From Symsagittifera roscoffensis (Eukaryota; Xenacoelomorpha; Acoela; Convolutidae), in the NCBI RefSeq assembly GCF_963678635.1, contig NC_087067.1, positions 61,428,594-61,492,593 of the forward strand: a stretch of DNA of 64,000 nt. Direction: 5' to 3'. This document shows, one piece after another, positions 12,526 through 23,143 of this stretch (position 1 is its first letter; every line of letters starts with the position of its first letter). A program made the translations under genes and the position numbers. Under the pieces are notes generated by a model. That model made no database searches. It saw only the letters and a program-made list of their open reading frames with translations, and had not been told where the DNA came from.

Positions 12526-13570
12526 GTAAGTTGGAGATCATTTCAGCGAAGTTTAACGACGAGTAGTATATATCCATTTATAGCTTTTTGTTCCGAGCAT
12601 TGAAAACGGGGGGGGGGGGGGGGGGGGGCTTTATATTCGGGTGTTTTAGTTTTTTCCCCCACAAAGTTAGGTATCACTAATAATCATCGGAAAGGGTCGA
12701 ATGATATATCATATTAGAGCCCCTTTGTGTCGTGATTGAACGTTTGCATGAAAAATTGCTTGAAGTTTCAGTCAATTTTCGAGCGATTGAAGCCAGCGGG
12801 TAAGTCTTATAAAGTATTATTTAATAACATTGTGTTACTCCAGGAAAGTTAATTTTGGCATCAAAGTTTTAGGCGTTCGTTGAGTTCTCTCATCACACCG
12901 AACCAAGAACAAACATCGATATTAATTTGAAGATTGAAAAAACTTTTATTGTGATTTTTTTATGAATATGGTCGGAACATTCTGTCATTCTGTGCAACTT
13001 GCACAGCAACCGGCTATCCTTGAGTAGGTTGCATTCAGTCGCTTACATTTGAGTAGCAAATCTATTCAAGTAATGAATTGTTTAAATGTCACGTATTGAA
13101 GTGAAGTCACGTATTTAGGTCGCGTGATTTTTTTAAGAAGTATTAAAAATTGTTCATGCTCAAGTTAGAATTTTTGCAGTTTGAGTTTGAGTCCACTTCA
13201 ATATAATTTGCTGAGTGGAGGGTGAATTATTTGCAACACCGACGCGCGCGTAGCGCTCCTAATGCCTCGAGGGGGAGAATTGTTTTGATCTTTAGTATGC
13301 TAAGCGAAACCAAGGTATGCTAAGAGGTTAAAATTAGGGAAGAAACGTGCGGGTGACCAAATGTACGAAAAATTGGTAGCAGAACCTGTAAGAGGCTAGA
13401 CGCGCCACATTCGTGAAAAAACATCAAATAGTGTTTCAAAAAAAAAGGTTTATAAAATTCAAAAAGCTTGAAGGTGATACATAGTGTTTTCATAAAATTC
13501 GAGAGGTGAAAGTTTTTCAAAATAAAGTCCGTCGTTTTTCTGTTTCAACTGTCAGATGGCTATGTCTTCG

Positions 13571-13770
13571 TTTCCGACTTTCGAAGAAATTTACCGAATA
13601 TTTGTGCTCAGCGTGGGTTTTTTTCTTCGACAAATTTACAAGCCATTTTTTGTTTTCAGACAAGTTTACCAGTCACTTTTGGCGAATTTTTATACGTTCT
13701 AAAAGATATCAATATCCTGAGCTTTACTTTAAAAAACTCTGTGATATTTTGTTTAAGAGTCGATGAATGT
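13571..13770 (+). repeat. Helentron-like repeat, 5' portion
   Basis: It begins with the TTTCCGACTTTCGAAGAAA palindrome and continues with the family signature ATATTTGTGCTC...GTGGGTTTTTTTCTTC. It lacks the 3' hairpin end, so it is a truncated copy. Confidence 0.45.
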
Positions 13771-14105
13771 GGTTCAGACTCTTATATAGCTCGTGATTTT
13801 TCAGTTTGATTTTTGCGGTTTGATTTTTGTAAGTTCATTTAAATTTCTTGGTTAACAGAAACCAAACTCCAAATTCGAACAGCAAGTGTAAAGATCACGA
13901 AAAACGTGATAAAAACTAATTTCGAAGGTGGATTTTTTTTTCAGATTTCCCTAGGGAATAAAAGCATTTGCTGATTGATCCAGTTTTGTTAAAATCAACT
14001 CAATTTTATAAAAAACTGCCACTATAAAATCTTTTTGAAATTCATAGAGTTTTCTAGTCTTATAAATTTTTGTTTTGAAATTCGAAAAGTGAAGTTTTTT
14101 CAAAC

Positions 14106-14309
14106 GGCTCTTTTTCCTTTTCCCCCCCACCTCACACGAGCTTCAATATATTAGTGTAACGAGTGGTTTTACGAGGTTGAATATGAAGACCAAATCTGAT
14201 TGTCGTGCCCTTATTAGTCTGTATGTAAATTGTCATAATAATCGGACAATGTGGTCAACAAATTTACATGAAAAAATTTGCAGGTGGGGGAGGGAAAGGA
14301 AAAAGAGCC
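14106..14309. mobile_element. hAT-like MITE (family M1)
   Basis: This is a 204-bp element with terminal inverted repeats of about 27 bp beginning GGCTCTTTTTCCTTT at both ends. It is flanked by the 8-bp direct repeats TTTCAAAC (14098-14105) and ATTCAAAC (14310-14317), 7 of 8 matching. An 8-bp duplication fits the hAT superfamily. It has no coding capacity. Its interior matches the outer MITE at 24687-25053 and preserves the empty site of the MITE nested there. Confidence 0.8.
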
Positions 14310-14480
14310 ATTCAAACAACAAGACATTTGTTTTCTTGCGTTCATTGACTTTTTCCAACTGTCTGTTGGTTATGTTTGAAATTATGGAGTTTTTAAATTA
14401 CCAATTTGTGATAATTAGCGCCCGTTACGTTTCGTACAATGAACGCATAGCTGGAGGTTTAATCCGGCTCAGAAATTGCT

Positions 14481-14995
14481 TCTGTTCTGAAAGAAACAGA
14501 ATATTTGTGCTCGGATGGTTTTTTCTTCCCCAGAGAAATGCCGACTTTTTAACTACCCATTTTTGACCGAATTTGTTTTATATCATTCAAAAAGTTTTGT
14601 TGTCTTGAACTGAAAATTATAAAGATGTTTTACCTGTCATCATTTTTCGGCAAGTAATGGGCGTTTAATTGTTGCCATTTTGGCCAATTTGGGACAATCA
14701 ACGCGCGATATATTTCGCGCTCTTAACGCGTAAACGGAAATTTAGTCCGTCATGAAAATCGTTCCAAATTGGTTGAAGGAGGCTTATTTGCCCGAATTGA
14801 TATGTTACTAGGAGCGAAATTTATCATTTTATGTTTATTATGGCGTGTGGGGGAATGATTTTCATAAAAAATTTCAAAAAAAATTTTGGTTTTCATTTTA
14901 TTTCATTGAATTTTTGAATGTTTTTACTGCTGCTCAATAAACCTTAAAAGGCAGTCGGACATTCAGGGCTTCGCCCTGATACGAGCAGTCTTGTT
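14481..14995 (+). repeat. Helentron-like repeat copy
   Basis: This near-full copy has a decayed 5' palindrome, then ATATTTGTGCTCGG, the internal GCGCGATATATTTCGCGC palindrome near 14704-14721, and the terminal stem-loop TCAGGGCTTCGCCCTGA, ending CAGTCTTGTT. It is non-coding. It is followed within 180 bp by another copy in the same orientation. Confidence 0.6.
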
Positions 14996-15172
14996 TTGTT
15001 TTGAACATTATCTTGCACGCCAGTGTTTTTTGGAAAAACTTGTTTTCTTTGCTCTAAATTTGAAAGGTGACAGAAATTTTGTGGTCGGTGTTTTTGAGAC
15101 TAAACTGGATTTAATATACGCAATATATACTTTTGATTTATATCACACAAACAAAATATCGAGAAAGGTTGT

Positions 15173-15718
15173 TGTTCTGACTTTCGATACGAAAGTAACG
15201 GAATATTTGTGCTCGGGGTGGGTTTTTTTTCTTCAGACAAACTTCGACTTTTTAACTAGCCATTTTTGACGGAATTTTTTTATATCATTCAAAAGGTATT
15301 GTTGTCCTGAGCTTGAATTTGAAAAGATATTTCACCTGTGATCGTTTTTCGTAAAGTTATGAGGGTTTAAAGATTGCCATTTTGACACCAATTTGGGACA
15401 ATTAACGCCCGATATAATTCGCGTTATTAACGCGTAAGCGGAGATTTAATCCGTCTTATAAATCGTTCCAAATTGGTTGAACGAAGCTTATTTGCCATAA
15501 TGATTTGTTACAAGGAACGAAATCTATCCTTTTGTATTTTATATGGCGTGTGGGGGGATGATTCTCATAAAAAATTTCAAATTTTAGAAAAAAAATTTTC
15601 ATTTATTTTATTACATTGATTTTATTACATTGATTATTACATTGATGTTATTACTGCTCCATAGACCTTAAAAGGCAGTCGGATTATTCAGGGCTTCACC
15701 CTGATGCGAGCAGTTTTC
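15173..15718 (+). repeat. Helentron-like repeat copy
   Basis: It begins with ACTTTCGATACGAAAGT, where both arms of the palindrome have changed relative to the ACTTTCGAAGAAAGT form. It ends with the hairpin CAGGGCTTCACCCTG and CGAGCAGT. An extra 3' end fragment, with hairpin and CGAGCAGTCTAGTT, follows at about 15840-15889. Confidence 0.6.
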
Positions 15719-16650
15719 TTTGGTTTTACGAACGTTGTTGGACACCAAATACAGCACATTGTTTTTGCATAACATGAGTGGAAGGAAGATTTTGGAAAAC
15801 AAAATCTAAAAAAAAATAAAAACTATTTCATGCACGTTAAAGGGCAAACAGAACATTTAGGGCTTTTTCCTGATACGAGCAGTCTAGTTCACTTGAGATG
15901 AGAAATAATGAAAGGTATTAATGAATGCGCCTTAGCATGGCTCCTTTGTTCATGGACGTAGGGCAATATATGATAATCTCACTAAATGAGTTCACGTGAC
16001 ATATGAAACAAAAAAACGATTGTCGGTAGTAGTTTTGGTCGCATAGCACGGAGTTTTTATCACAACAATCGTGATTTTTTACCGATAATAGAAAATTTGT
16101 GGAAGAGCAAACACAAAAAAAAAAACTTATCAGAAAAAAGTTGAAAAAGGGCATTTCACTGGAAACTGAAGTTCGTGGAAACACTGAACTGAAGAGCTCT
16201 AGGTTAAAAACAAAATGAAATTTTTGAGTTATTCGAAGTTTGAACGCCGTAATCTATCAAAGCGCCGACTCATTTTTATAATTATGCTTAAATACGTTTT
16301 TGTTTCCAGTTTACAGAAGCGAAAGATTGGTTTTCATTTTGGAAAAAAAACATCTTCATTTTAAACTGCAGTTCATTGTTTATACGTCAACTTAGATTTG
16401 TGATTTTAACCAAGATTCGAGAATGTCGTTTGTGATTCTAGATAAGGTGAAGACTCTGAGTACCCAAGATCTGAAGTTATTCCTCCAGTGGGAGGTTACA
16501 TACTCTTGTGTGGTTTTTTGTTTCACAAAAAGTTATATCACACCCATTTTTTGCTATTTTTTTTTCGAAATTCAATTAATTGCAAGATTGTTAACTACGC
16601 TCTTCAATTACGAATACGAAAATGGTGCTAAAACGTGAATGACCGCGCAA

Positions 16651-16826
16651 GTTCCAAAAGTGGATTTTAATTTTGCTAAAAACGTGAATGACTTAAATCA
16701 ATCACGTTTTAAGCAAAAATAAAATCCAATTTTGAAACTTAAATCAATCACGTTTTAAGCGAAAATAAAATCCAATTTCGGAACTTAAGTTTAAAAAGTG
16801 GATTTTAGTTTTGCTTAAAACGTGAT
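16651..16826. repeat. Two adjacent hairpins in A-A'-A'-A order
   Basis: A roughly 35-bp arm (TGGATTTTAATTTTGC...ACGTGA) occurs at 16651-16687, its reverse complement at 16701-16738, a second reverse complement at 16747-16783, and a forward copy at 16794-16826. Each neighbouring pair can fold into a stem of about 30 bp with a short loop. No gene or known element is recognised. Confidence 0.6.
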
Positions 16827-17130
16827 AAGACTTTACTTTCGTTTCAAAAAGGGATTTTAGTTATCTGAATTACTCATAAAAACATCCTAATGACCCAGTT
16901 TGTCTAAGTGGGGTAGTTTTCTAAAAACAAAAATGCCAGTCATGAGAGATTTTCAAGTTTCGAAGAGGTATATTTAAGCTGATATATTTTTCTTTCTGAT
17001 GGTCAATTTGAATGTTGTAAAAGTGGCCTTATCGATTAGCGACGGCTTGCTGCGCTTCCATTCGCCACGAGTGTTATTATAGGCGTAATTTTTTGTTTTG
17101 CCGCTATTATAGACTGTTGATAGTTTTGTT

Positions 17131-17571
17131 TGGGGGTTAGGAAATTAGACGATAAGCAAATTAGACGTGACCAACAAAAACGAAACTAGACTAGCATTTT
17201 TGACAAAAAGCAAAGGGATAACAAACTTATTTCTTAAAACAAGTTTTCGTAATTACAAAAATTGCATATGATCCCTTCTTGCTTATCAAAATATTTATCA
17301 CAATTGATTTACTAAACGTTACTCTTAATATTATAAAACATTTTTGAAATGCCTAAGTTATGCAATTGCGGCATGTGAAAATTGTGGCATGTGAAAACTT
17401 GATTGGCATTTAAGAAAGCTCGAACGAAAGTTAACTGTAGTCAATTAACGAATTTCAGACACGAACAATTTAATTACTTCTAATTTCCCATATTTGTAAT
17501 TTTGAATCGACGTCCAAATTCGTTTTTGTTGGTCACTTCTAATTTGCTTTTCGTCTTATTTCCTAGGCCCC
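17131..17571. mobile_element. hAT-like MITE (family M2)
   Basis: This is a 441-bp non-coding element with inverted repeats of about 50 bp at its ends (GGAAATTAGACG... on the left, ...CGTCTTATTTCC on the right; the shared block AGCAAATTAGA.GTGACC continues inward to AACAAAAACGA). It is flanked by a perfect 8-bp target duplication GTTTTGTT at 17123-17130 and 17572-17579. The 8-bp duplication and AT-rich non-coding interior suggest a hAT-type MITE. It is unrelated in sequence to family M1. Confidence 0.8.
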
Positions 17572-17975
17572 GTTTTGTTGTCGAAATTGTGAGATAATTG
17601 GGGAAGCTTGACCCAAGACTCAGCGTCTTTTTGAGTTTGTCAATCAAGCATGCATCACTTTATTACGTTGGGCTGCTAAAAGACTCATTTTTCATTTTTT
17701 ATTCTGAAAGATTGGTCTCCCAAACGATCGCGGTCCCCATTTTTCAAGTATCAATTAGCTACGTGTAGTTTGTTCTGTTTTTTTTTAGATTGGTAATTTC
17801 AATTTTCGAAGCGCGCTTTTAAAAGTAATTTTCCAAGTGAAGCTCGAGTTTGAGAACGAAAGTACAAGTGACGCGAAATGGTCTTTATTTTCAAAGGCTG
17901 ATTCAAAATTTCACAAAAGGAAAAGCATCACATTGATCAGGTCGAAATATGGTCATAGATATCAAAAAAGTTAAC

Positions 17976-18467
17976 TGTGCGCGTCAATCTCCATAATTCG
18001 AAAAGAAACGGTTTTTAATCACTTGAATTAACGAGCATTTTATCGGGTAAATAACTACGGAAATTTGAAAATACAACGATAATTTTTAACAAATTTTATC
18101 ATCGGTAACATCGGCCACAAAAAACTGCATAACTCAAAGCAAGCTGCAAAAATGACCAGTATTTGTCCTTGAGATAAATTGCTCTTTTTAAAGGTCAGCC
18201 GTAATCAAGGCTTAACCAAATTAGAGCGAAAAGACGGTTAAAATAGGTTTTGAGGGGGTTCGAACCTGGTTACGGAGCATCCCATCAAGTTTGGGGCATA
18301 TTTGAGTTCTAGAGAGGAAATGATCTAGTCGGGATTCGAACCGGCGCCGAACCCGCCGGGACGCACCCTGTATACGCTTGGCTACTGTCCCTATATGCAT
18401 TTACATTTTGGTTCAATTTTATGCATTTATACTCGCGCACATTTGCGTTTATATTTGCGCTGCAACA
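17976..18467 (-). repeat. BEL/Pao 3' LTR (left)
   Basis: A 492-bp LTR. On the minus strand it has GAGTATAAATG (TATA-like) near 18425-18431. It also has a tRNA-like A box TAGCCAAGCG (18375-18384), a B box GGTTCGAATCC (18332-18342), and a second B-box-like GGTTCGAACCCC (18255-18266). It carries about 32 bp at 18191-18222 that the other LTR lacks. The two LTRs also differ by scattered substitutions, so the insertion is not very recent. Confidence 0.9.
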
Positions 18468-19963
18468 TATCCACCCCTAAACAAGGAAGAACGGGAGCGA
18501 GCTTTACGGTCGGGCGGGTCAGTTCGCTCGTAACGGTCTTTATGTCGGCGGATCTCGCGCATCCGTCCTTGCCATAGTGCAGTCTTAGAATACGTGCGAG
18601 TGGATAATGTCCACGTGGAGTGTCAGGCTCTATGACCCAAACCAAGTCGCCGGCTTTCAACTTAACGTCTGACTGTTTGTGCCACTTTGCCCTTCTATTG
18701 AGGGAAGGAACGTACTCCAGCATCCACCGTGTCCATATTGCGTTAGCGTATGATTGCGCTCTGGCAAACCGCTTCTTAGGGTCGAAGTTTTCTTCGAAAC
18801 CTAGCGACGGAAAACTCGCTGCGCGTTGATCATGGATAAAATGATTCGGGGTCAGCGCCTCTAGATCTAGCGGATCGGAACTAACGGCTGTTATCGGTCT
18901 AGCGTTAAGTGATTGCTCAACAAGGCACAGCGTGGTTCCTAGAACCTCCTCAGTTACTCTCCTGTTGCCTAGGATGTCATACAAAAAGCGCTTGACACTC
19001 CGAACTAATCGCTCCCAGAAGCCACCATGGTGCGGTGCGCTGGGTGGATTGAATTTCCATTTGATTGCTTTCTGAACAAAAACAGCGGGTGCGAGCTTGT
19101 TCCAACTCTCAACGCAAGCTAAGAGCTCTTTTTGAGCGCCAACAAAGTTCGTGCCGTTGTCGGACATGATGATAGTCGGAGTACCGCGACGTGCAATAAA
19201 CCTCTCCACGCCCATCACACAAGAGCTTGTGTCGAGCGAGGGGACCACTTCAATGTGCACCGCTCTAGTGGTGAGACAGGTGAACAAAAAAACCCCACCT
19301 CTTTTCTGTACTTCTCCGGATTGGAACCAGGAACGGCCCAAAGAAGTCGACACCTGTGCTAGAGAAAGGAGGTTGCTTGTAACCCAGCCTTTCAATGGGC
19401 AGATCAGCCATAATATGAGTTACTGTGTGCGCTTTGCGTTTTCGGCACGCAACGCAAGTATTTTCAATGTTTAGCAGCAACCATCGCAAATTTAACACAA
19501 CGTACTTCAAATTAACCACGGCACGCATGTAATCCAAGCCTTGATGGAAATTCCTAACGTGCAAGTGCTGAACCAATAACCGAACAACCGCGTGACGTGC
19601 ATCCAGTATAATTCGTTGCTTGCTATCGAAATCGGAATTAACCAAGGGACTGACGCGCCCAGTCGAGCGAAGGATGCCAGCTGGTCCAATGAACGGCGAA
19701 TACTTGGCGATCCGACTATTCTCTGTGATAACTTTACCGGATCTTAGTAGTTTTAGCTCACTAGGGAATGTTTCACCCTGACACAGGTAAATGAGCTTCT
19801 GTTCAGCAATATCCATTTCACACGGGTCTGTAATTTCTAATATACTCGACCGGAAATGTTTATGGTATGGCAGCCATCTCAACAAAAATGCTGCTGTGCG
19901 TTTGTATTTTACAAAAGAATTGAATCTCTCCCATTTTCCGAAGAGAAGATTTTTTTCTGTCAA
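18427..19963 (-). pseudogene. BEL/Pao pol, integrase region
   Basis: Two overlapping minus-strand frames together cover an integrase. The first (19265-19963) has a zinc-binding H2C2-like segment with HLHVRNFH and CVAC, then STGVDFFGPF with the first catalytic Asp. The second (18427-19395) has MSDNGTNFVG (second Asp) and HHGGFWERLVRSVK (Glu), completing a D,D,35-E set. It ends in the C-terminal domain found after BEL/Pao integrases (DUF5641: AGDLVWVIEPDTPRGHYPLARI). The second frame runs slightly into the left LTR. A single frameshift near 19270-19390 separates them. The integrase is otherwise intact, but the shift disables the polyprotein. Confidence 0.92.
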
Positions 19964-20970
19964 AACATCGACGACGAAATTTGACGAATTTTCCAGACAA
20001 TTGTCGATATCACATGATGGTCCTTTGAGTCTTATTTTATCAATAACCCTTGTATCGGGCTTGAACGGCCAATCAGTTGTTCTCAGTATACTAAGCCCAT
20101 TAACCCAGCTGCTTTCCTTGAGGGCTTCCGAAGATATCCCTCGTGTACCGGTATCAGCTGGGTTATCACCGCTAAGTATGAATATCCGTAACTTTGAAAG
20201 TAAGACCTTTCAAAATCTCTTCTTTTAAACGGGTTGCAAGAAGAGCCGCTTGAAGCTCTAACTTTGGAATAGAAAGCGCTTTCATAGGCGCGACGCGGGC
20301 TTTGCCAAACACAAAAGCTAATTCGGTCTGATGGGAGCTAGCAAGTCGCGCACGAAGGAAGGCGACGGCACAGAAAACATCCTGTGAACTATCACCGAAC
20401 ATGTGAAGTTCTATTCGGTCGAAAGGTTCAGTGAAATAGCCGCGAGGTATTGTCAGAGAACCTAACAAATGAAGACCTGAGTGAGTGCCACTCGAGGAAT
20501 TGCTTTTTGATTTCCTCTGGCAGATCATCGTCCCATTTTGACCGCTGATTCGCCAGATATCTTTTAATAGAAGGCGAGCCTTCACGGTATACGGAGCCAC
20601 TAACCCAATTGGATCAAAAACAGAGGAAACAAAACTCAACACGGTACGCTGAGTGATTGCTTTGTCTAGTGGACGATATCTTTTACGTGATGTCTAGTGC
20701 TTTTACGTGATCCCACCTAAGACCGAGAACATGCGACGACTGGTCTGGACTCGCACAAATATCTTTAACAGAGGAATTGGACTCACGGTTGTCCGGATCA
20801 AGAGCGGTTGTTACGTCGAGCACGTTGCTGACAAATTTTGTCAGACAAAACCCACGTAGTTTAAGCAACGAGATTAAATACCTACCTAATTTCAAGGCGT
20901 CATCCCTGTTTTGGAAAGAATCCAGATAATCATCCATGTCATCGTTAAAACAAAGACTTGAATACGGCAA
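19964..20970 (-). pseudogene. BEL/Pao pol, RT C-terminus and RNase H region
   Basis: At 20683-20970 only the end of the reverse transcriptase remains, including the catalytic box as NDDMDDYLDSF (YxDD-type with Met). At 20172-20642 the frame FVSSVFDPIGLVAPYT, GDSSQDVFCAVAFLRARL and SIPKLELQAALLATRL matches the Pao family A17 peptidase/RNase H region. Frame changes occur near 20643-20690 and 19964-20171. The protease and the RT fingers and palm are missing, because sequence jumps directly from gag into RT near 20975. The element therefore cannot reverse-transcribe itself. Confidence 0.9.
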
Positions 20971-23071
20971 CCAGTCCAGAAATTGTAGAGGAAAAGCTAA
21001 TTACATTTTCCGAGTTATGCATTTGCAGCGTCAGAAAATTACTCAATTTATCTAGATGAGCCCCTACTACAGCATGCCCCCCAAACTTTCTTTGAAGAGT
21101 TGCTAATGTGTCTTTATATAATACTCCGCTATAGTTATACTCAGCGATTGCGGATTTTGCTTTACCCACTACGAGCGTTTTCAGATAGGTAAGATTTTCA
21201 TCGTCACTGAGTATGGCTGAATCGACCGTCGATATGAACTGCCCCAACCACTCATGCCAATTAAGTGGGTTGCCATCGAAATGCCTCAGCTTCCGCTCAG
21301 GGAGATGATTTTTTCGGCTGTGCATGAGTATATTTACCAACTCTCGGGTCGAAAGTGGACGCTCGACGTCTGCACCAGGTGAATCACCGGGAGTTGGCTC
21401 TGTGTAACTCGAAGAGATACCGTAACAATCAGGAACGAACGGTTGATTAGCATGTGAAGAAATTTCAGGCTGTGCAAAGAACACAGTCCCTCCACTTGTA
21501 TAAGGAACAAAATTTTTCGTAGGAACAATCGGAGTTACTGCGGAAAAAACAGTTGTCGAAGGAACGTAGTGTTGTTGAGCTGACATTAAAGGGGCAGCAA
21601 CAGCTGGTCTCCAAAAGTTACTATAATGATTCTAGTGGCCACTTGAAAAGTTATAACTACTAACGGGAACACCCATATGTTGTTGTGATGGGATTACAGG
21701 TGCTTGATGGCCAGCTACTACTGATCCTGTAGTTTGATGACTTAAAGAAACCTGATTAATTGCTGTTGATGCAGGAACGAACGGTGCTACACCAGAAGAA
21801 ACTTCTGCAGATGTTGGTGGAGCAGAATAGTTTTCAGAAGTTACCGGGACTACTGACCCTGTGTTTGGATTGCCTAGCACCGGATGAGTGGACAGAAAAG
21901 TTTGCTGAGGAAAATTATTAGAAACAGGTTGAATGACCTGCTGTAACCCTACTGGATTGTTAACGGAAACCTGCGATCGGACCAAGTTCGACAAATTATG
22001 TTGTTGTCCGCGAATGTGGTTACTGTAATACAATCCCGGATCACTGGAAGCTGCCTGGCCATTATTCACTCCTGTAAAACTTGATGAGACCAAGTAATTT
22101 GTTGATGCAGGATAAATTGCCTCAGGAGCTGTTGAACGAACTTGCTGCTCTTGATTGGGAACTACAACAGCATCAGGCTGATTGTGGTCGACAGATTCGA
22201 CCCAGTGACGCGTACGATCCTTTTCGTCTATTGTTAGTTGTGGAGAGATTCGAGTTACACCACTTTCCTCAGCATTCTCGCTGATTTCCGACAACTCATC
22301 TTCTAACTCAAGCCCTTTCAACTCAATTTCTGCCAGTTTTTTCCTGTGTTCTTCAGCCAGTTCTTCGAACTCTAAACTGTTTTGTTGTTCTAAAAAATTT
22401 TGTTTCATCTTGTTTTGCTGCTCTTTCAGTCTTAATGATACCTTTGCCTGCCTCTCAAGCTCATCTTGTTGTTTCTTTAAAACCATTAAATCGCGCTTTT
22501 TCTCAGAAAGTGTTTTCGACGGAGCGGCGGTATAACTGGATTTCTGAGAACCCTATTGCTGATGTCGTCTGCTTCGATGAGACAACTTAGAGCGGGTATC
22601 TGTTTTATGCGACCGGGGTTTTTCACTTTTTTCAGAATGATGAGAAACTTTTGAGCTGCTATCTACTTTGTCCGGCTCTGTTACTGCCTCAAAACTTGTT
22701 TTATATGTGATAGCTTCCTGCAGAACTTTATCGTTGCTTTAAGTCAAGTTATGAAGCCACATATCCTGTGCCGGTATCAATTCGTCGGGATTGGCACTTT
22801 TTGCAGCCATATAAATCAACTCATTATTTATCTCGACCGCTTGTTCTATATAGTTCCTACAATTTATCAGTATCATAAGTATCAATAGTATTTTATAGAT
22901 TTTAGTATTTTATATCAAGTATTTTATAAGTATCAATTTTTGAGCAACGACTCTGATTCTCTATGTATTCTAAAATTTCTTCGTGGCATTTATAAAGTTC
23001 GTAAGTTCGTTTTCGAGATTGCTATGTTTCTCAAACAACTTCTTAATTTTCTTCTGAAACTTAACTTCCAT
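20945..23071 (-). pseudogene. BEL/Pao gag with in-frame stops
   Basis: A probable start ATG lies at 23071-23069. The frame is broken by stops near 22975, near 22740 and near 22555, and by TAG at 21632-21634. Seen in order are a basic coiled-coil start (MEVKFQKKIKKLFEKH), a Ser/Arg stretch, a Glu/Gln-rich coiled coil (22300-22480) and a Gln/Val/Pro-rich region. Last is a DUF1759-type gag segment including HFDGNPLNWHEWLGQFI and KTLVVGKAKSAI (21000-21310). The C-terminus, including any zinc knuckles, is lost at the deletion near 20975. The coding strand and order are normal for BEL/Pao. Confidence 0.88.
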
Positions 23072-23143
23072 GCTTAATAATTTCAGAAATAAACGACTCT
23101 CAAAAAATACTTTATTTTCACTCAAGTAAATCCACAAAATGCT

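Larger units (their letters stand above)
12526..17975. other. Intron 4, left part: repeats and poly-G tract
   Basis: No gene is seen. The interval includes a 21-bp G run (12608-12628), Helentron-like fragments, the MITE at 14106, two hairpins at 16651-16826, and the MITE at 17131. ORFs of 60-130 codons here (14177, 14991, 15918, 16423) lie in repeat sequence and show no domains. Confidence 0.6.

Noticed and set aside
18255-18390. A functional tRNA gene in the BEL/Pao LTR
   Set aside because: A and B boxes are present, but acceptor and T stems do not pair well and the sequence is part of the LTR in both copies.
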